From positions 6,883,501-6,947,500 of the forward strand of contig NZ_AP021879.1 in NCBI RefSeq assembly GCF_009689005.1: a stretch of 64,000 nucleotides of DNA, written 5' to 3'. Source of the stretch: Desulfosarcina ovata subsp. ovata (lineage in GTDB: Bacteria > Desulfobacterota > Desulfobacteria > Desulfobacterales > Desulfosarcinaceae). Shown here one piece after another: positions 34,200-43,446 of the stretch (its first letter is position 1; the number at the start of each line of letters is the position of its first letter). The position numbers and the translations under genes are program-made. The notes under the pieces are model-generated. The model did no database searches. It saw only the letters and a program-made list of their open reading frames with translations, and was not told the DNA's origin.

Positions 34200-35388
34200 T
34201 AACCGATTTGGGTGCGCTAATAATGCTTTGAAGGTTAGGCAGGTGGGCAATAACTTTATATAGGAGTGCCGGCAATCTGATAGACGATAAAACTTGTTCC
34301 AGGAATCGGGTTTGGACTTTTTCAGAAAGGCCCGCAATCTGTAGCGCAATCGGTACTTTTTCCCCCAAGTAATATTTGGTCAGTTCATTTTTCCGCAGGA
34401 GGCTTTTCCAGTCGATGGAGCCTTTAATGCTTGAGATATCCAGCCCTGGCTTAAACTCAAGGTTCAGCGTGTTTCTTAACAGTTCTTGACCAAGACTTGT
34501 CCAGGCGATTGCCATTGTTTTACCGGATCCTTCAGAGGGTTCAATGCCCCACGGATCTGCAAGCGTGAGATCTGCTTTGTAACCAAAGGGACTTGGGCAA
34601 AAATTGCAGGCCGGAAGACACCACAAACGTTTACCAAAAGGAATGGCAGCTGCCATTTCATAATCTAAAGAGTGCTTATTGATTGACATCTTGCCCGGCC
34701 AGCCCGAGCCTCTGTATTCCACCTCGGCAACAGGTTCGTTTGTGTTTATTCGCAAACGTTTTTTAATAAAATGCGTAAATCCGAGGTGCTTTTGCTGTTT
34801 GCAAAAGATCGCAATGCGGATAATTTTGTCAACACGGCCTTTTAACAATTTGGAGGCCGCCAGGAGTTGACAGGTCGTTCCCACAATCGCGATCGATTCT
34901 ACATTTTGTTTTGGCCGCAGATTTTTCATTGCGAGGATCGGAAGATACATGGACGGCGCCACTTGTGAAATATCAAGCTCCCCTTCCATCAACTCGCCTT
35001 CTGCCCATGGGTAACGCGATCTTCTCATCAACGTATAAACAGCTTCACATTTCTTATCCTTCAGACACCCGGACAAAATCGTCCTGGTCGCACCTCCAGA
35101 AGAAGCATCTCTCCGAACTTGATGATCCGCATGCCAGGCAAAACCGGAATCCTTTATCCCGTTCCAAATCCCCTCTCCTATCTTTAATTTTGGAAGTTGG
35201 TGAGCCGGGCACACTGCGACGCATTTCAAACACAAAATACATCTATCTTTTGAAACTGCAATTGTTGCAAGTCCCCTTTCATCTATTATCGCTGAAATAG
35301 CTTTTTTTTCGCATATAGCTATACACGCGCCACAATTACAGCACCTGTTTTTATCGAACCGAATAACTTTTTGCGTAAAATAAAGCAT
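34192..35388 (-). CDS. ferredoxin-domain/F420-hydrogenase-beta family protein
   Basis: The 398-residue protein opens with two 4Fe-4S clusters (CCNCGACIAIC and CILCLKCVAVC), then continues with the FrhB-type N- and C-terminal domains (SGGATRTIL, IVGTTCQLLAASKLL, CLPACNFCPSPFGYKADLTLADPWG). Proteins of this kind commonly sit beside polysaccharide pyruvyl transferases in EPS and capsule loci, where they may supply a reductive step to a sugar or pyruvyl group. The coupling to the flippase gene by overlap supports a role in the same pathway. The exact reaction is not known. Confidence 0.8.
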   Translation of the reverse strand: MLYFTQKVIRFDKNRCCNCGACIAICEKKAISAIIDERGLATIAVSKDRCILCLKCVAVCPAHQLPKLKIGEGIWNGIKDSGFAWHADHQVRRDASSGGATRTILSGCLKDKKCEAVYTLMRRSRYPWAEGELMEGELDISQVAPSMYLPILAMKNLRPKQNVESIAIVGTTCQLLAASKLLKGRVDKIIRIAIFCKQQKHLGFTHFIKKRLRINTNEPVAEVEYRGSGWPGKMSINKHSLDYEMAAAIPFGKRLWCLPACNFCPSPFGYKADLTLADPWGIEPSEGSGKTMAIAWTSLGQELLRNTLNLEFKPGLDISSIKGSIDWKSLLRKNELTKYYLGEKVPIALQIAGLSEKVQTRFLEQVLSSIRLPALLYKVIAHLPNLQSIISAPKSVNE

Positions 35389-35411
35389 AGTCTTATTAAA
35401 TTTTATATTTA

Positions 35412-36452
35412 CTACTTAACAGGGACTACGGGAAATTCTGTTAGTGGTATCATAACCAGTCTAAAACCCAAGTCGCAGTTAGTTCTATCTTTTTCTCTAT
35501 GCAGGCGATAATCACAACTCGCACCCTTAGGAGTGCTTGGCCACCCTCCGCCACGCAAAACGCTTTGAGAGTTTACAGACGACGTAACAAGCGGATTTTT
35601 CACGGAGGAGATAGGATATAATATATACTTAGAATAATCATCTAAAGTCCATTCCCATACATTACCGATCATATCGTAAATCCCAAACAAATTAGGTTTA
35701 AATGATTTTATCGGAGCAGTAAGAGGAAACCCATCATCACAATTAAAATTAGGAAATGACAGCCCGTTATCTTGAAGAGACCGGAAATCATGGACATTTG
35801 CGTAATCGCATATATTATCTTTGCTGAAATCCGGTATGTTTTCAAAACCAGAGCAGCATACATTTGTCCACTCAGCTTCTGTCGGTAAACGAAATAGACA
35901 GCTTGCAGAATAAATATTTGAAAGCCATTTAGCCATAGAACATGCATCGTGATAAGAAACGTGCACCACCGGATGACTCTCGTCGGATTCAAATCCCGGT
36001 GATTTCCATGTCACTTCCTTTTTCTTAACCCATTTTCCTTTACTTTTATCATATAAAAGAGACCAACCTTTCACCTCGGCAGTGGTTTTATAATTCGTAT
36101 AATTTATAAAGAATCTAAACTGTTTTATGGTTACCTCATGTGACATTATATATAGTTCATTAATATCATTTTTTTTACTCTCTCCCCTATCGCCGTCAAA
36201 CGGGGCAGATGGAATCCATACAAAATCAATCCCCGTTTTATTCTCAATCCACTTTGTTGAGGAAAGATTTTCATGGGAGACAGACGAAACATTAGGATAT
36301 TTCATAGAAATAATTTGTGCTCGATGATTTTTCCTGTAATTCTCCCAAAATAAAAATGTAAGAATGATGAAAACAATGGCTACTAAGGCACCCATAGGTA
36401 TAATATTATTCTTATTCATTAAGCTTTTCAATTTTTTGTTCAATTCATTCAT
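35412..36452 (-). CDS. membrane-anchored FGE/SUMF1-like protein
   Basis: The 346-residue product has one N-terminal transmembrane helix (about 19-37) and then a formylglycine-generating-enzyme-type domain: FVWIPSAPF, EVTIKQFRFFINYTNY, HPVVHVSYHDACSMAKWLS, FRLPTEAEWTNVC, GNVWEWTLDDY, LRGGGWPSTPKG and LGFRLVMIPL. Real FGE converts a sulfatase Cys to formylglycine; many family members are only structural relatives. Two facts fit sulfate chemistry in this locus (APS kinase at 41012 and this protein), but no sulfatase gene was seen. The gene is strongly A+T-rich. Confidence 0.8.
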   Translation of the reverse strand: MNELNKKLKSLMNKNNIIPMGALVAIVFIILTFLFWENYRKNHRAQIISMKYPNVSSVSHENLSSTKWIENKTGIDFVWIPSAPFDGDRGESKKNDINELYIMSHEVTIKQFRFFINYTNYKTTAEVKGWSLLYDKSKGKWVKKKEVTWKSPGFESDESHPVVHVSYHDACSMAKWLSNIYSASCLFRLPTEAEWTNVCCSGFENIPDFSKDNICDYANVHDFRSLQDNGLSFPNFNCDDGFPLTAPIKSFKPNLFGIYDMIGNVWEWTLDDYSKYILYPISSVKNPLVTSSVNSQSVLRGGGWPSTPKGASCDYRLHREKDRTNCDLGFRLVMIPLTEFPVVPVK

Positions 36453-36522
36453 ATTACAAAAACAACTATCGATTATGATATACGAGGAAAATCTTGTTAA
36501 GGGACCGGTTGTATTTTACAAG

Positions 36523-37785
36523 TTAACTCTTGAGGTGAATCCTCCTGCTATCGCGGTTTTCGATATATAGCATATTCAATTTGATTCCTGATGCTACTAT
36601 GCATAGATACATTGGAAAAACAGTTACATTGTTTAAAATGTTTTGAACCACTGATATTATAAGTAAATATGTACAGCAGGTAAATACTGCAAAATTTAAC
36701 TCTGGAATATTGCTCCGATACCTTATAAAATATAGAAGATTCCTTAAAAGAAATGTCAAGTAAAACAAGAGGGCAATTACACCTGACTCAAGAAACAGCA
36801 ACAAGTAGTCATTGTGCATTGCCATTATTTTATTTCCATATTCGCCCATTACCAAATAAGATGTTCCAGTACCATACCCGCGTAAAGGGCGGGCTATAAT
36901 TAATGGCAATGCATTGCCCCAATGCTCCATGCGGCCGAAAAAAGTATTTTTGCTATGGAACTTGCCACTTTCACTTAACTCGGAAAATCTACTAATAATA
37001 AGTCCAGAAAATGCGATTGAAATAATAATGATTCCGCAAACAACCCACTTTACATTTATGTGTTTTCTAAATAGGAAAGCGCCAAGCAATAAGGAAAGAA
37101 AAATTGCTATCCAAGAACCTCTGTTAAGTGATAAAAAAAGAGAAATCAGCAGAGATATAAAGATCGGATAAATGAAATACCGTTTTTTCAATTTCGATTT
37201 TGATGAGAATAAAATAATAGTACCGCAAATTGCAATTGCCAGGTATTCCCCATATGCGTTATATTGGCCGAGCAAGCTTGCTATACGCTTTCGTCCATCC
37301 AAGTCATTCACACCGCTAATGAAATATTGATAGTACCCGTAGAGCATCACAACGGTCGCGCTGATAAGGATAGCATAAAGTATTCTATGCAAATCAGAAT
37401 CCTTTTTTATGCTACTAAATACTATCAAGTATAAAAAAATGTATGAGAGAAATTTAATGAGAAAGGAAATGGATACGAAATAATTTATTGAAAATAATGT
37501 GCTGAACACCATGCAAAAAAACAAAAAGAAAAGCAAAAATGTATTTCTGGTGCGCAGAAGATTGAAATTTGCTATTAAATGCACCAATCCATAAAAAATT
37601 ATGTATATTGAAAACACTGACGTTAATGGTACTAATGCAAAAAGAGTATACCCCATCTCCGCAAAAGGTTGGACAAGCGGCCTACAAAATAAATAACAAC
37701 ATATTACATTTACAGGGTTTTTCCACATTGCCCCCATAACAAGCACTATTACAAAGCATATTAATGTTGCTATCGTCGTATTCAT
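36523..37785 (-). CDS. O-antigen ligase/polymerase (Wzy_C family)
   Basis: The ATG at 37785 is preferred over a TTG at 37833 and gives 420 residues with about eleven helices. The large periplasmic loop with PLRGYGTGTSYLVMGEYG and AMHNDYLLLFLESGVI matches the Wzy_C/O-antigen ligase signature (R-G-x-G and H-N-x-x-L). It could polymerise the repeat unit or ligate it to an acceptor. Codon use is very A+T-rich, like the neighbouring acyltransferase. Confidence 0.85.
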   Translation of the reverse strand: MNTTIATLICFVIVLVMGAMWKNPVNVICCYLFCRPLVQPFAEMGYTLFALVPLTSVFSIYIIFYGLVHLIANFNLLRTRNTFLLFFLFFCMVFSTLFSINYFVSISFLIKFLSYIFLYLIVFSSIKKDSDLHRILYAILISATVVMLYGYYQYFISGVNDLDGRKRIASLLGQYNAYGEYLAIAICGTIILFSSKSKLKKRYFIYPIFISLLISLFLSLNRGSWIAIFLSLLLGAFLFRKHINVKWVVCGIIIISIAFSGLIISRFSELSESGKFHSKNTFFGRMEHWGNALPLIIARPLRGYGTGTSYLVMGEYGNKIMAMHNDYLLLFLESGVIALLFYLTFLLRNLLYFIRYRSNIPELNFAVFTCCTYLLIISVVQNILNNVTVFPMYLCIVASGIKLNMLYIENRDSRRIHLKS

Positions 37786-37957
37786 CTTTTTTGTTAGTGT
37801 ACCATTTAGATGTTTTTGGCATCTTAATTTCAAAGCGCGAGTATAATACCCCGCTACGCTGCGGCGTTAAATTGATTAAATCCTTTTACGGTCCTGACAC
37901 CTCGCTGCTTGCGGAGAGGTCGCTAATACTAATCCAAATAATAGACTTGCCTGCATA

Positions 37958-39001
37958 TTATTTTGGAGATCGGCCTAATAACATCATATAACTTACTTTA
38001 TTGTAAGACAATAATTTCCCAAAATATAACGGCAGCAAAATACCAGGTATAAATAAAAGTAAATGATATAAAAAATTCGAACCTACCCCCATCAAAGAAG
38101 CAGTCTTTTTCATAATTGTAAAGGTAGGCATATGAAAAACATAAACCATAATTGAAAAAGCTCCATAATAAGAAAGTACCTTCACAACAGTATTTTTAGA
38201 AACTTTTGAGGAAACCACATAAGACCATCCTATGATAAGCAATGAAAGTGCGATCCCGCAAATACCTAATGTATCAATTACCATGGAAAGATAGCGTGCT
38301 AATCCATCGGGATGGACTGTACTGCTAATGTAAAACCCAGCCAAATAAGTTAGTAAAAGTGCGAATAGATAGGGGGTTCCCTTAGCAGGAGTAATGGCAA
38401 TTATTTCGTAGAAAGAATACCCAAAGATATAATATAAGAAATACTTAGAAAATCTGTCAAAGGCCAAGAAATGACTATCACCAAGAATGTTTAGTTCAGA
38501 CTTAATAATTATCGCAATAATGATAATGTAAAACACATTTATATTCAGCTTTTTATTGAAAATATAAGTTGCCATTTGGAATAAATACAAAGTGAACAAA
38601 AACCATAGAACACCTGATGGAAGTAAATCACCATTCGATTGTTCAACCAACAAAGCGTATACCATTTCTTTTACTGATGGCACATCAATAATGTTATGGA
38701 CCACAAAATTTACGAGCATGAACACCACAGATAAAGTGTAAAATGGCATTAATATTGATTTTGTGATTTTTTCTAAATACTCTTTTCTGTCAAAGGTCTT
38801 CGAACTTAACTTAATACGCTGGAAGGCTCCTGATATGATAAAAAATAATGGCATCACAAAAGAGAAAATAACTTTACTCGAAGTCGCAAAATATTTTTCA
38901 TATACAGGAGACCCTGCCAATTGTACTGCCGCATGGCCGTAGACAACCAAAATAATTCCAATCCCTTTTGCGACATCAAGATGATTTAATCTTTTGTTCA
39001 T
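37958..39001 (-). CDS. membrane acyltransferase 3 family protein
   Basis: The 347-residue polytopic protein begins MNKRLNHLDVAKGIGIILVVYGHA, which has the conserved R/H-x-LD-x-AKG and GH pattern of acyltransferase 3 proteins that O-acylate surface sugars. About ten helices follow, with the FVMPLFFIISGAF segment. It probably acetylates the exopolysaccharide. Its start codon is the first base of a perfect 60-bp tandem duplication (39001-39120), so its leader is duplicated. Confidence 0.85.
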   Translation of the reverse strand: MNKRLNHLDVAKGIGIILVVYGHAAVQLAGSPVYEKYFATSSKVIFSFVMPLFFIISGAFQRIKLSSKTFDRKEYLEKITKSILMPFYTLSVVFMLVNFVVHNIIDVPSVKEMVYALLVEQSNGDLLPSGVLWFLFTLYLFQMATYIFNKKLNINVFYIIIIAIIIKSELNILGDSHFLAFDRFSKYFLYYIFGYSFYEIIAITPAKGTPYLFALLLTYLAGFYISSTVHPDGLARYLSMVIDTLGICGIALSLLIIGWSYVVSSKVSKNTVVKVLSYYGAFSIMVYVFHMPTFTIMKKTASLMGVGSNFLYHLLLFIPGILLPLYFGKLLSYNKVSYMMLLGRSPK

Positions 39002-39122
39002 AGGGAATATGGGGACGTTGTTGAAAAATTATACAAACGTTTCGCTTGCTGCAATCATAGTAGGGAATATGGGGACGTTGTTGAAAAATTATACAAACGT
39101 TTCGCTTGCTGCAATCATAGTA
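39001..39122. repeat. perfect 60-bp tandem duplication
   Basis: Bases 39001-39060 and 39061-39120 are identical (each begins TAGGGAATATGGGGACGTTG), and two more bases match at the right edge. The first copy begins at the acyltransferase start codon. The rest of the 320-bp gap to 39321 holds no supported gene. The plus-strand open frame through it only repeats itself and was rejected. Confidence 0.95.
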
Positions 39123-39321
39123 AGCGCACGACATTGCGTTCGCGCTGCGCGTCGGGGGTGTTGTGGACTAAGTCAACCGAGTGCGAGGTTTTTGCTTATT
39201 CGATGTCGTTTGGAGCAAAGTTTCGGTATGTGGACGTTGCAGATAGACACAGTGCATTTTAAACACGGTTGGCTTTGCTTAATATCAATTATTATAGTTT
39301 TAGCTACAAGCAGAATTGTAT

Positions 39322-40884
39322 TTAAGAGTTGCTTCCGATAATTCTGTTCTTTTTGAAAAAAGTCTCCCAAGCCTCCGAAAAATCTTTGGCAAACCTCTCA
39401 AGAACCTCTTCACCTTCATTTTCACGCCCATTGATTACGGGGGTAATGAGCCGAACATAGAGATCATGGGTATTGTCCCTTTTCAAGGCATGTAATGCGA
39501 GGTGCAACCGGTTTATGTTTTTGCTGTGGGTTGCCTCTCTGTTGGTTTGGAACCAGAAAAAGATGAGGTCTCTGCTGCCCATTTTTTCCGCTACCATGCG
39601 GGTCGCACACATATCACCGAAATTTAGAGGTTGTTTGAAGTCGTATGTGCTTTTCTCAAGAATTTTCCAGCCAGAAGAAGGAAAGCAGGATTCCGGCGTG
39701 TGGAAGAAGTTCTCATTCTCCAAAAAAGGTGTGCTCCGATACCCCAAGTAAAGATGCACTACTTCACCCCTGCTATTTTTATAACTGGCATGGAAAGACT
39801 CTTCCGCACCGGAAGCGATCACAATATCTTTGCTAATCAAATCCTGATGGCCTTGCCAGTCCTTAATTTTCAGTGGAAAAGACTCCAAGCCCCCTTTGAT
39901 TGTAATCGCGGGCAACGCGCTGGTACTCCAGGAAAGTCCGCCTACAACAATTAGTAGGGTGCAGGCAGTGATAAATGCGGCCGTGTTGTTTTTTATGGTT
40001 TGGGGCCCTTGCTTTGGGCTTTGTGAATCTTCATTCTTTTTAAATGGCCAGTCACTATCGGGCAAAAAGCGCAGCAACCATCCAAATGCAAACAGGAACA
40101 AAAATGCGACCATGAAAATGGCCCAGCCTTCAAAGGCATGGAAAAATCCTTCAGCCGCTTTCGACCCCCAGGCCTCGGTCAGGATTCCTGTCAAACCTAC
40201 CCTCAGTCCATTGGTCAGGACGGAAATAGGAATGGTGGCCAGTACCGAAATCCCTCTCTTCCAGGGAGATTTCTGGAAAAAATAAGCATAGGCCACACCT
40301 AAGGCGATGAGGGGGAAAAGAAACCGCAAGCCGCTGCATGCATCCACCACCTGCAGTTGCGTGAATCCTAAATCAATGATATTGCCGGCGGTGTGTACGC
40401 TGATTCCCCACAACCGAATGATCTCGGCTCCAATTTTCGAAGAAAAGAGCTTCAAGGGCCCGCCTAAATAGCGATTCATTACGCCAGGAATTGGCATCAT
40501 AAAGATGAGGAATCCTAAAGGGAGCCACAACTTTTTCAAAGCGTCCATCCCGAAGCAAAGCAGGGTTATGAAAATGAGGATAAAGGGAATACTCGGTCTT
40601 ACGGCAGAGTAGCTGGAGCCCAGGATGCCGTAAATGGCAAATACCAGAAAGAAAAGCAGAAACGGCAATGCACGGAAATCTGGACAAACCCGGATTTTCT
40701 GCAACTGCTTGCGGTCCTCCCAGATGAAGTAGCCGGCCATTATTGGTATCAGGAATCCATACGAATAATCATCGTTGGCCATCCAAGTGTGAACGACCCC
40801 TTCCAGCGTCCCCCAGAAGCAGAGGATGAAGAGTGCCAGTAGTAAACCTGCCTGAATCATTGCTTTATGTTTCATTTTATCCAT
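39322..40884 (-). CDS. exosortase fused to EpsI domain (XrtD-like)
   Basis: The 520-residue protein has eight or so helices with the exosortase triad Cys183 (VDACSGLRF), Arg228 (LTNGLRVGLTG) and His249 (FFHAFEGW), followed from about residue 305 by an EpsI/DUF3485-type periplasmic domain (PLKIKDWQG...FFHTPESCFPSSGWKI). Exosortase and EpsI are often separate genes; fusion is known in the VPLPA-CTERM exosortase XrtD group, which this resembles. It should process C-terminal sorting signals of secreted proteins and tie them to the EPS. No target protein is visible in the window. Confidence 0.85.
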   Translation of the reverse strand: MDKMKHKAMIQAGLLLALFILCFWGTLEGVVHTWMANDDYSYGFLIPIMAGYFIWEDRKQLQKIRVCPDFRALPFLLFFLVFAIYGILGSSYSAVRPSIPFILIFITLLCFGMDALKKLWLPLGFLIFMMPIPGVMNRYLGGPLKLFSSKIGAEIIRLWGISVHTAGNIIDLGFTQLQVVDACSGLRFLFPLIALGVAYAYFFQKSPWKRGISVLATIPISVLTNGLRVGLTGILTEAWGSKAAEGFFHAFEGWAIFMVAFLFLFAFGWLLRFLPDSDWPFKKNEDSQSPKQGPQTIKNNTAAFITACTLLIVVGGLSWSTSALPAITIKGGLESFPLKIKDWQGHQDLISKDIVIASGAEESFHASYKNSRGEVVHLYLGYRSTPFLENENFFHTPESCFPSSGWKILEKSTYDFKQPLNFGDMCATRMVAEKMGSRDLIFFWFQTNREATHSKNINRLHLALHALKRDNTHDLYVRLITPVINGRENEGEEVLERFAKDFSEAWETFFKKNRIIGSNS

Positions 40885-41011
40885 GGTTAGCTGTTATTGA
40901 TGATCCGCAATGGCTTAGAAAGTCGGGGAAGTTGTTGACAAATTAAGAGGAAGTAGGGGGCACATCTTAAATATTGATTATTCTTTGGTGGCTAAAGCGA
41001 AAAACGGTTTT

Positions 41012-41620
41012 TCACCGCAAAATGATCAACCGCTGCCGATTGAGAAAATCAATCACCTGATCGACACAGGAGTTCAATTCACATTGATCCGTTTCAACCA
41101 CAAGATTCGGATGTTGTGGTTCTTCGAAGGGTGCCTGGATGCCGGTCATGTTTTTAATTTCTCCCTGTCGGGCACGGCGATACAGCCCCTTGGGATCGCG
41201 CTGCTCGCAGACTTCAAGGGAACATTTGACATAGCATTCGAAATAGGGCCAATCGGCCATCAATTCGCGAACAAATCGCCGGCTTTCCTCGTAAGGGGCG
41301 ATAAAGGCGGCGAATACGAGGATTCCCGCATCCACCATGAGTTTGGCCACCTCGGCGATGCGCCGTACGTTCTCTTTGCGGCCTTCCGGGCTGAGGCTCA
41401 GGTCGGCGTTGAGTCCACTACGGACGTTGTCGCCGTCCAGCACGTAGCTGCGAACACCCTTCTGGTAGAGTTTCGCCTCGACCTGGTGCGCCAGGGTGGA
41501 TTTGCCGCTGCCGGAAAGGCCGGAAAACCAGACCAGACCACTTTTATGGGCATTCATCACATGGCGATCCTGTTGGGTGATGATCGGATCGAAGGGTACG
41601 ATGTCAGGGTTTAGTTTCAT
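41012..41620 (-). CDS. cysC: adenylylsulfate kinase
   Basis: The 202-residue protein has the APS kinase P-loop GLSGSGKST, the DGDNVR motif, NVRRIAEVAKLMVDAG and the FVRELMADWPYFECYVKC / DPKGLYRRARQGEIKNMTG stretch. It phosphorylates APS to PAPS. In a sulfate reducer PAPS is not needed for dissimilatory reduction, so placement in an EPS locus points to sulfation of the polysaccharide (inference); no sulfotransferase gene was recognised nearby. Fragments of the same gene recur at 41838, 44118 and 44320. Confidence 0.9.
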   Translation of the reverse strand: MKLNPDIVPFDPIITQQDRHVMNAHKSGLVWFSGLSGSGKSTLAHQVEAKLYQKGVRSYVLDGDNVRSGLNADLSLSPEGRKENVRRIAEVAKLMVDAGILVFAAFIAPYEESRRFVRELMADWPYFECYVKCSLEVCEQRDPKGLYRRARQGEIKNMTGIQAPFEEPQHPNLVVETDQCELNSCVDQVIDFLNRQRLIILR

Positions 41621-41837
41621 TGGTTCGATTCGTTGGGTTGCCTGGGTTCAGTTAGTTTATCCGCCAACAATCAATCCGGTTTCAGCTTCAACCTTTGGAC
41701 GTTGAGCTTAAATATAGCTCCGCCGCCTGAATTACACCTCCAGCTCGGACAACAAGATGGGCAAGGACCCGAATCATATACGCAAGAGTTGTTAGCGTGG
41801 CATTAAATTGAAGGGGATTATGATTTGGTGGGAGGGG

Positions 41838-41980
41838 CGAGGGGGCGCATCTTAATTATTTATATTCACTATGGATAAAGAGGAAAATTGATTTTCAACG
41901 CAAAATTATCAACCGCTACCGGTTAAGAAAATCGATTGCCGGGTCGGCACAATCGTTCAGTTTCCATCGATCTTCCCCAA
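41838..41980 (-). pseudogene. duplicated cysC 3'-end fragment with its downstream flank
   Basis: This stretch resembles the 3' end and downstream flank of cysC (about 40953-41095): the shared blocks include GGGGGC.CATCTTAA, TTTTCA.CGCAAAAT.ATCAACCGCT and GAAAATC.AT, with the stop codon retained. Only the last ~30 codons are represented. The remainder of the gap 41621-42016 holds nothing else I can support. Confidence 0.7.
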
Positions 41981-42016
41981 ACCGTCGACATCCTGGCAAC
42001 CGTCGGACATCAATTA

Positions 42017-43183
42017 TCAGTACTGCCCCAGATACCATTGGTAGGTGCGTCGAATACCATCTACCAAATTGATCGATGCCCGCCAGCCCAACCCGGACAG
42101 GCGCGACACATCCAACAGTTTCTGCGGCGTGCCATCCGGTTTGGTGCGGTCGTAAACGATCTCGCCCTTGTATCCGACCACATCCCGTACGGTGCTTGCC
42201 AGTGCATGGATGGTACAGTCAACACCGGTACCCAAGTTGACGAAACAGGGCCGCGGGTAATTCAGGAGTTCGTCCGCGGCGGTCTTCTCATCAAGGTTCA
42301 TAATATGGACACAGGCGCCAGCCATATCGTCCACATCCAGAAATTCACGCTTGGGGGAGCCGGTGCCCCAGATGGTAACTGCCGCGGGCGGAAGGTCGGG
42401 CGAGTGCTGAGGCCTGAGTGCTGAGGACGAAGTGGAGGTTGGGCCGGAGACACCATGAATTCCAAGGGACGCTTTGATGTCGTCCGGTATGGTTCCGAAG
42501 CAGGCCTCGTCTTTCTGAATGCCATCCCAATCGCTTTCAAAGGCAAGCTTTGCCAGATGGAATTTACGGATCAGGGCCGGCAGCACATGGGAATTCTCGA
42601 GGTTGAAATTGTCGTTGATGCCGTAAAGGTTGGTGGGCATCACCGCCATGAAGCGAGTACCGTACTGCCGGTTGTATGATTCGCACATCTTGATGCCGGC
42701 AATTTTGGCAATGGCGTAAGGCTCGTTGGTAGGCTCTATCAGACCGGTGAGAAAATGTTCCTCCTTCATCGGCTGGGGTGCCATTTTGGGATAGATGCAA
42801 GACGACCCCAAAAACAACAGACGTTCCACACCGGCCTGATATGCCGCATGGATGACATTACCCTGAATGGTCAGATTATCGTAAATGAACTGGGCCGGGT
42901 AGGTGTTGTTGGCATGGATACCGCCCACACGGGCCGCCGCGAGAAAAACATATGCCGGTTTCTCGTCGGCAAAAAAACGCTCTACGGCAGATTGGTTTGT
43001 CAGGTCCAGTTTTACCGATTGCAATGCTTCGAGACTGCCGGTCAGCAACTTGTCTCCACCGGGTTTTCGGGAATGATAGCTGCCACAAAGATTGGTATAG
43101 CCCATGGACAATAGCTTGCGAACAATGGCGCTGCCGACCATGCCGGCGGCCCCGGCGATGAATATTTTGGATGATTTATTCAT
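42017..43183 (-). CDS. fcl: GDP-L-fucose synthase
   Basis: The 388-residue SDR enzyme has the Rossmann motif IAGAAGMVGSAIVRKLL, the SSCIYPK catalytic serine region, the YAIAKIAG Tyr-x3-Lys pair, and VWGTG-like TIWGTGSPKREFLDVDDMA. It makes GDP-L-fucose from GDP-4-keto-6-deoxymannose (the preceding GDP-mannose dehydratase is not in the window). Usual length is about 310-325 residues. The excess includes a low-complexity insertion around residues 240-265 (SGPTSTSSSALRPQHSPD) encoded by a short direct repeat. The catalytic core seems intact, so activity is likely. Confidence 0.85.
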   Translation of the reverse strand: MNKSSKIFIAGAAGMVGSAIVRKLLSMGYTNLCGSYHSRKPGGDKLLTGSLEALQSVKLDLTNQSAVERFFADEKPAYVFLAAARVGGIHANNTYPAQFIYDNLTIQGNVIHAAYQAGVERLLFLGSSCIYPKMAPQPMKEEHFLTGLIEPTNEPYAIAKIAGIKMCESYNRQYGTRFMAVMPTNLYGINDNFNLENSHVLPALIRKFHLAKLAFESDWDGIQKDEACFGTIPDDIKASLGIHGVSGPTSTSSSALRPQHSPDLPPAAVTIWGTGSPKREFLDVDDMAGACVHIMNLDEKTAADELLNYPRPCFVNLGTGVDCTIHALASTVRDVVGYKGEIVYDRTKPDGTPQKLLDVSRLSGLGWRASINLVDGIRRTYQWYLGQY

Positions 43184-43446
43184 TATGATTACTTACCTTC
43201 AGAGCACCTTACCTCAACGGGACTCGGGGACATTCTTCAGATATTCGGTTTCCCATCAATAAACAGTTATCAATTAGCGGTTGAAGGGGAACAGCGGGTT
43301 ATTCATGCCAATTTTCAAATCCGAAAAGCCTTCACTATTTCATTTCCCTTCTCTATTTCCTCGGCAACAACCTCCAACTCGGTTTTACCGAGATTTGCTT
43401 CGGATTGACGCTTGACATGGCCAAGTTCTTGGCCTATATGTTGGCT

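Noticed and set aside
39001-39122. Possible CRISPR-like array
   Set aside because: There are only two head-to-tail identical units with no spacer between them, so it is a tandem duplication.
38994-39341. Plus-strand open frame of 115 codons over the tandem duplication
   Set aside because: It is a by-product of the duplicated 60 bp, being the same segment translated twice, and matches no family.
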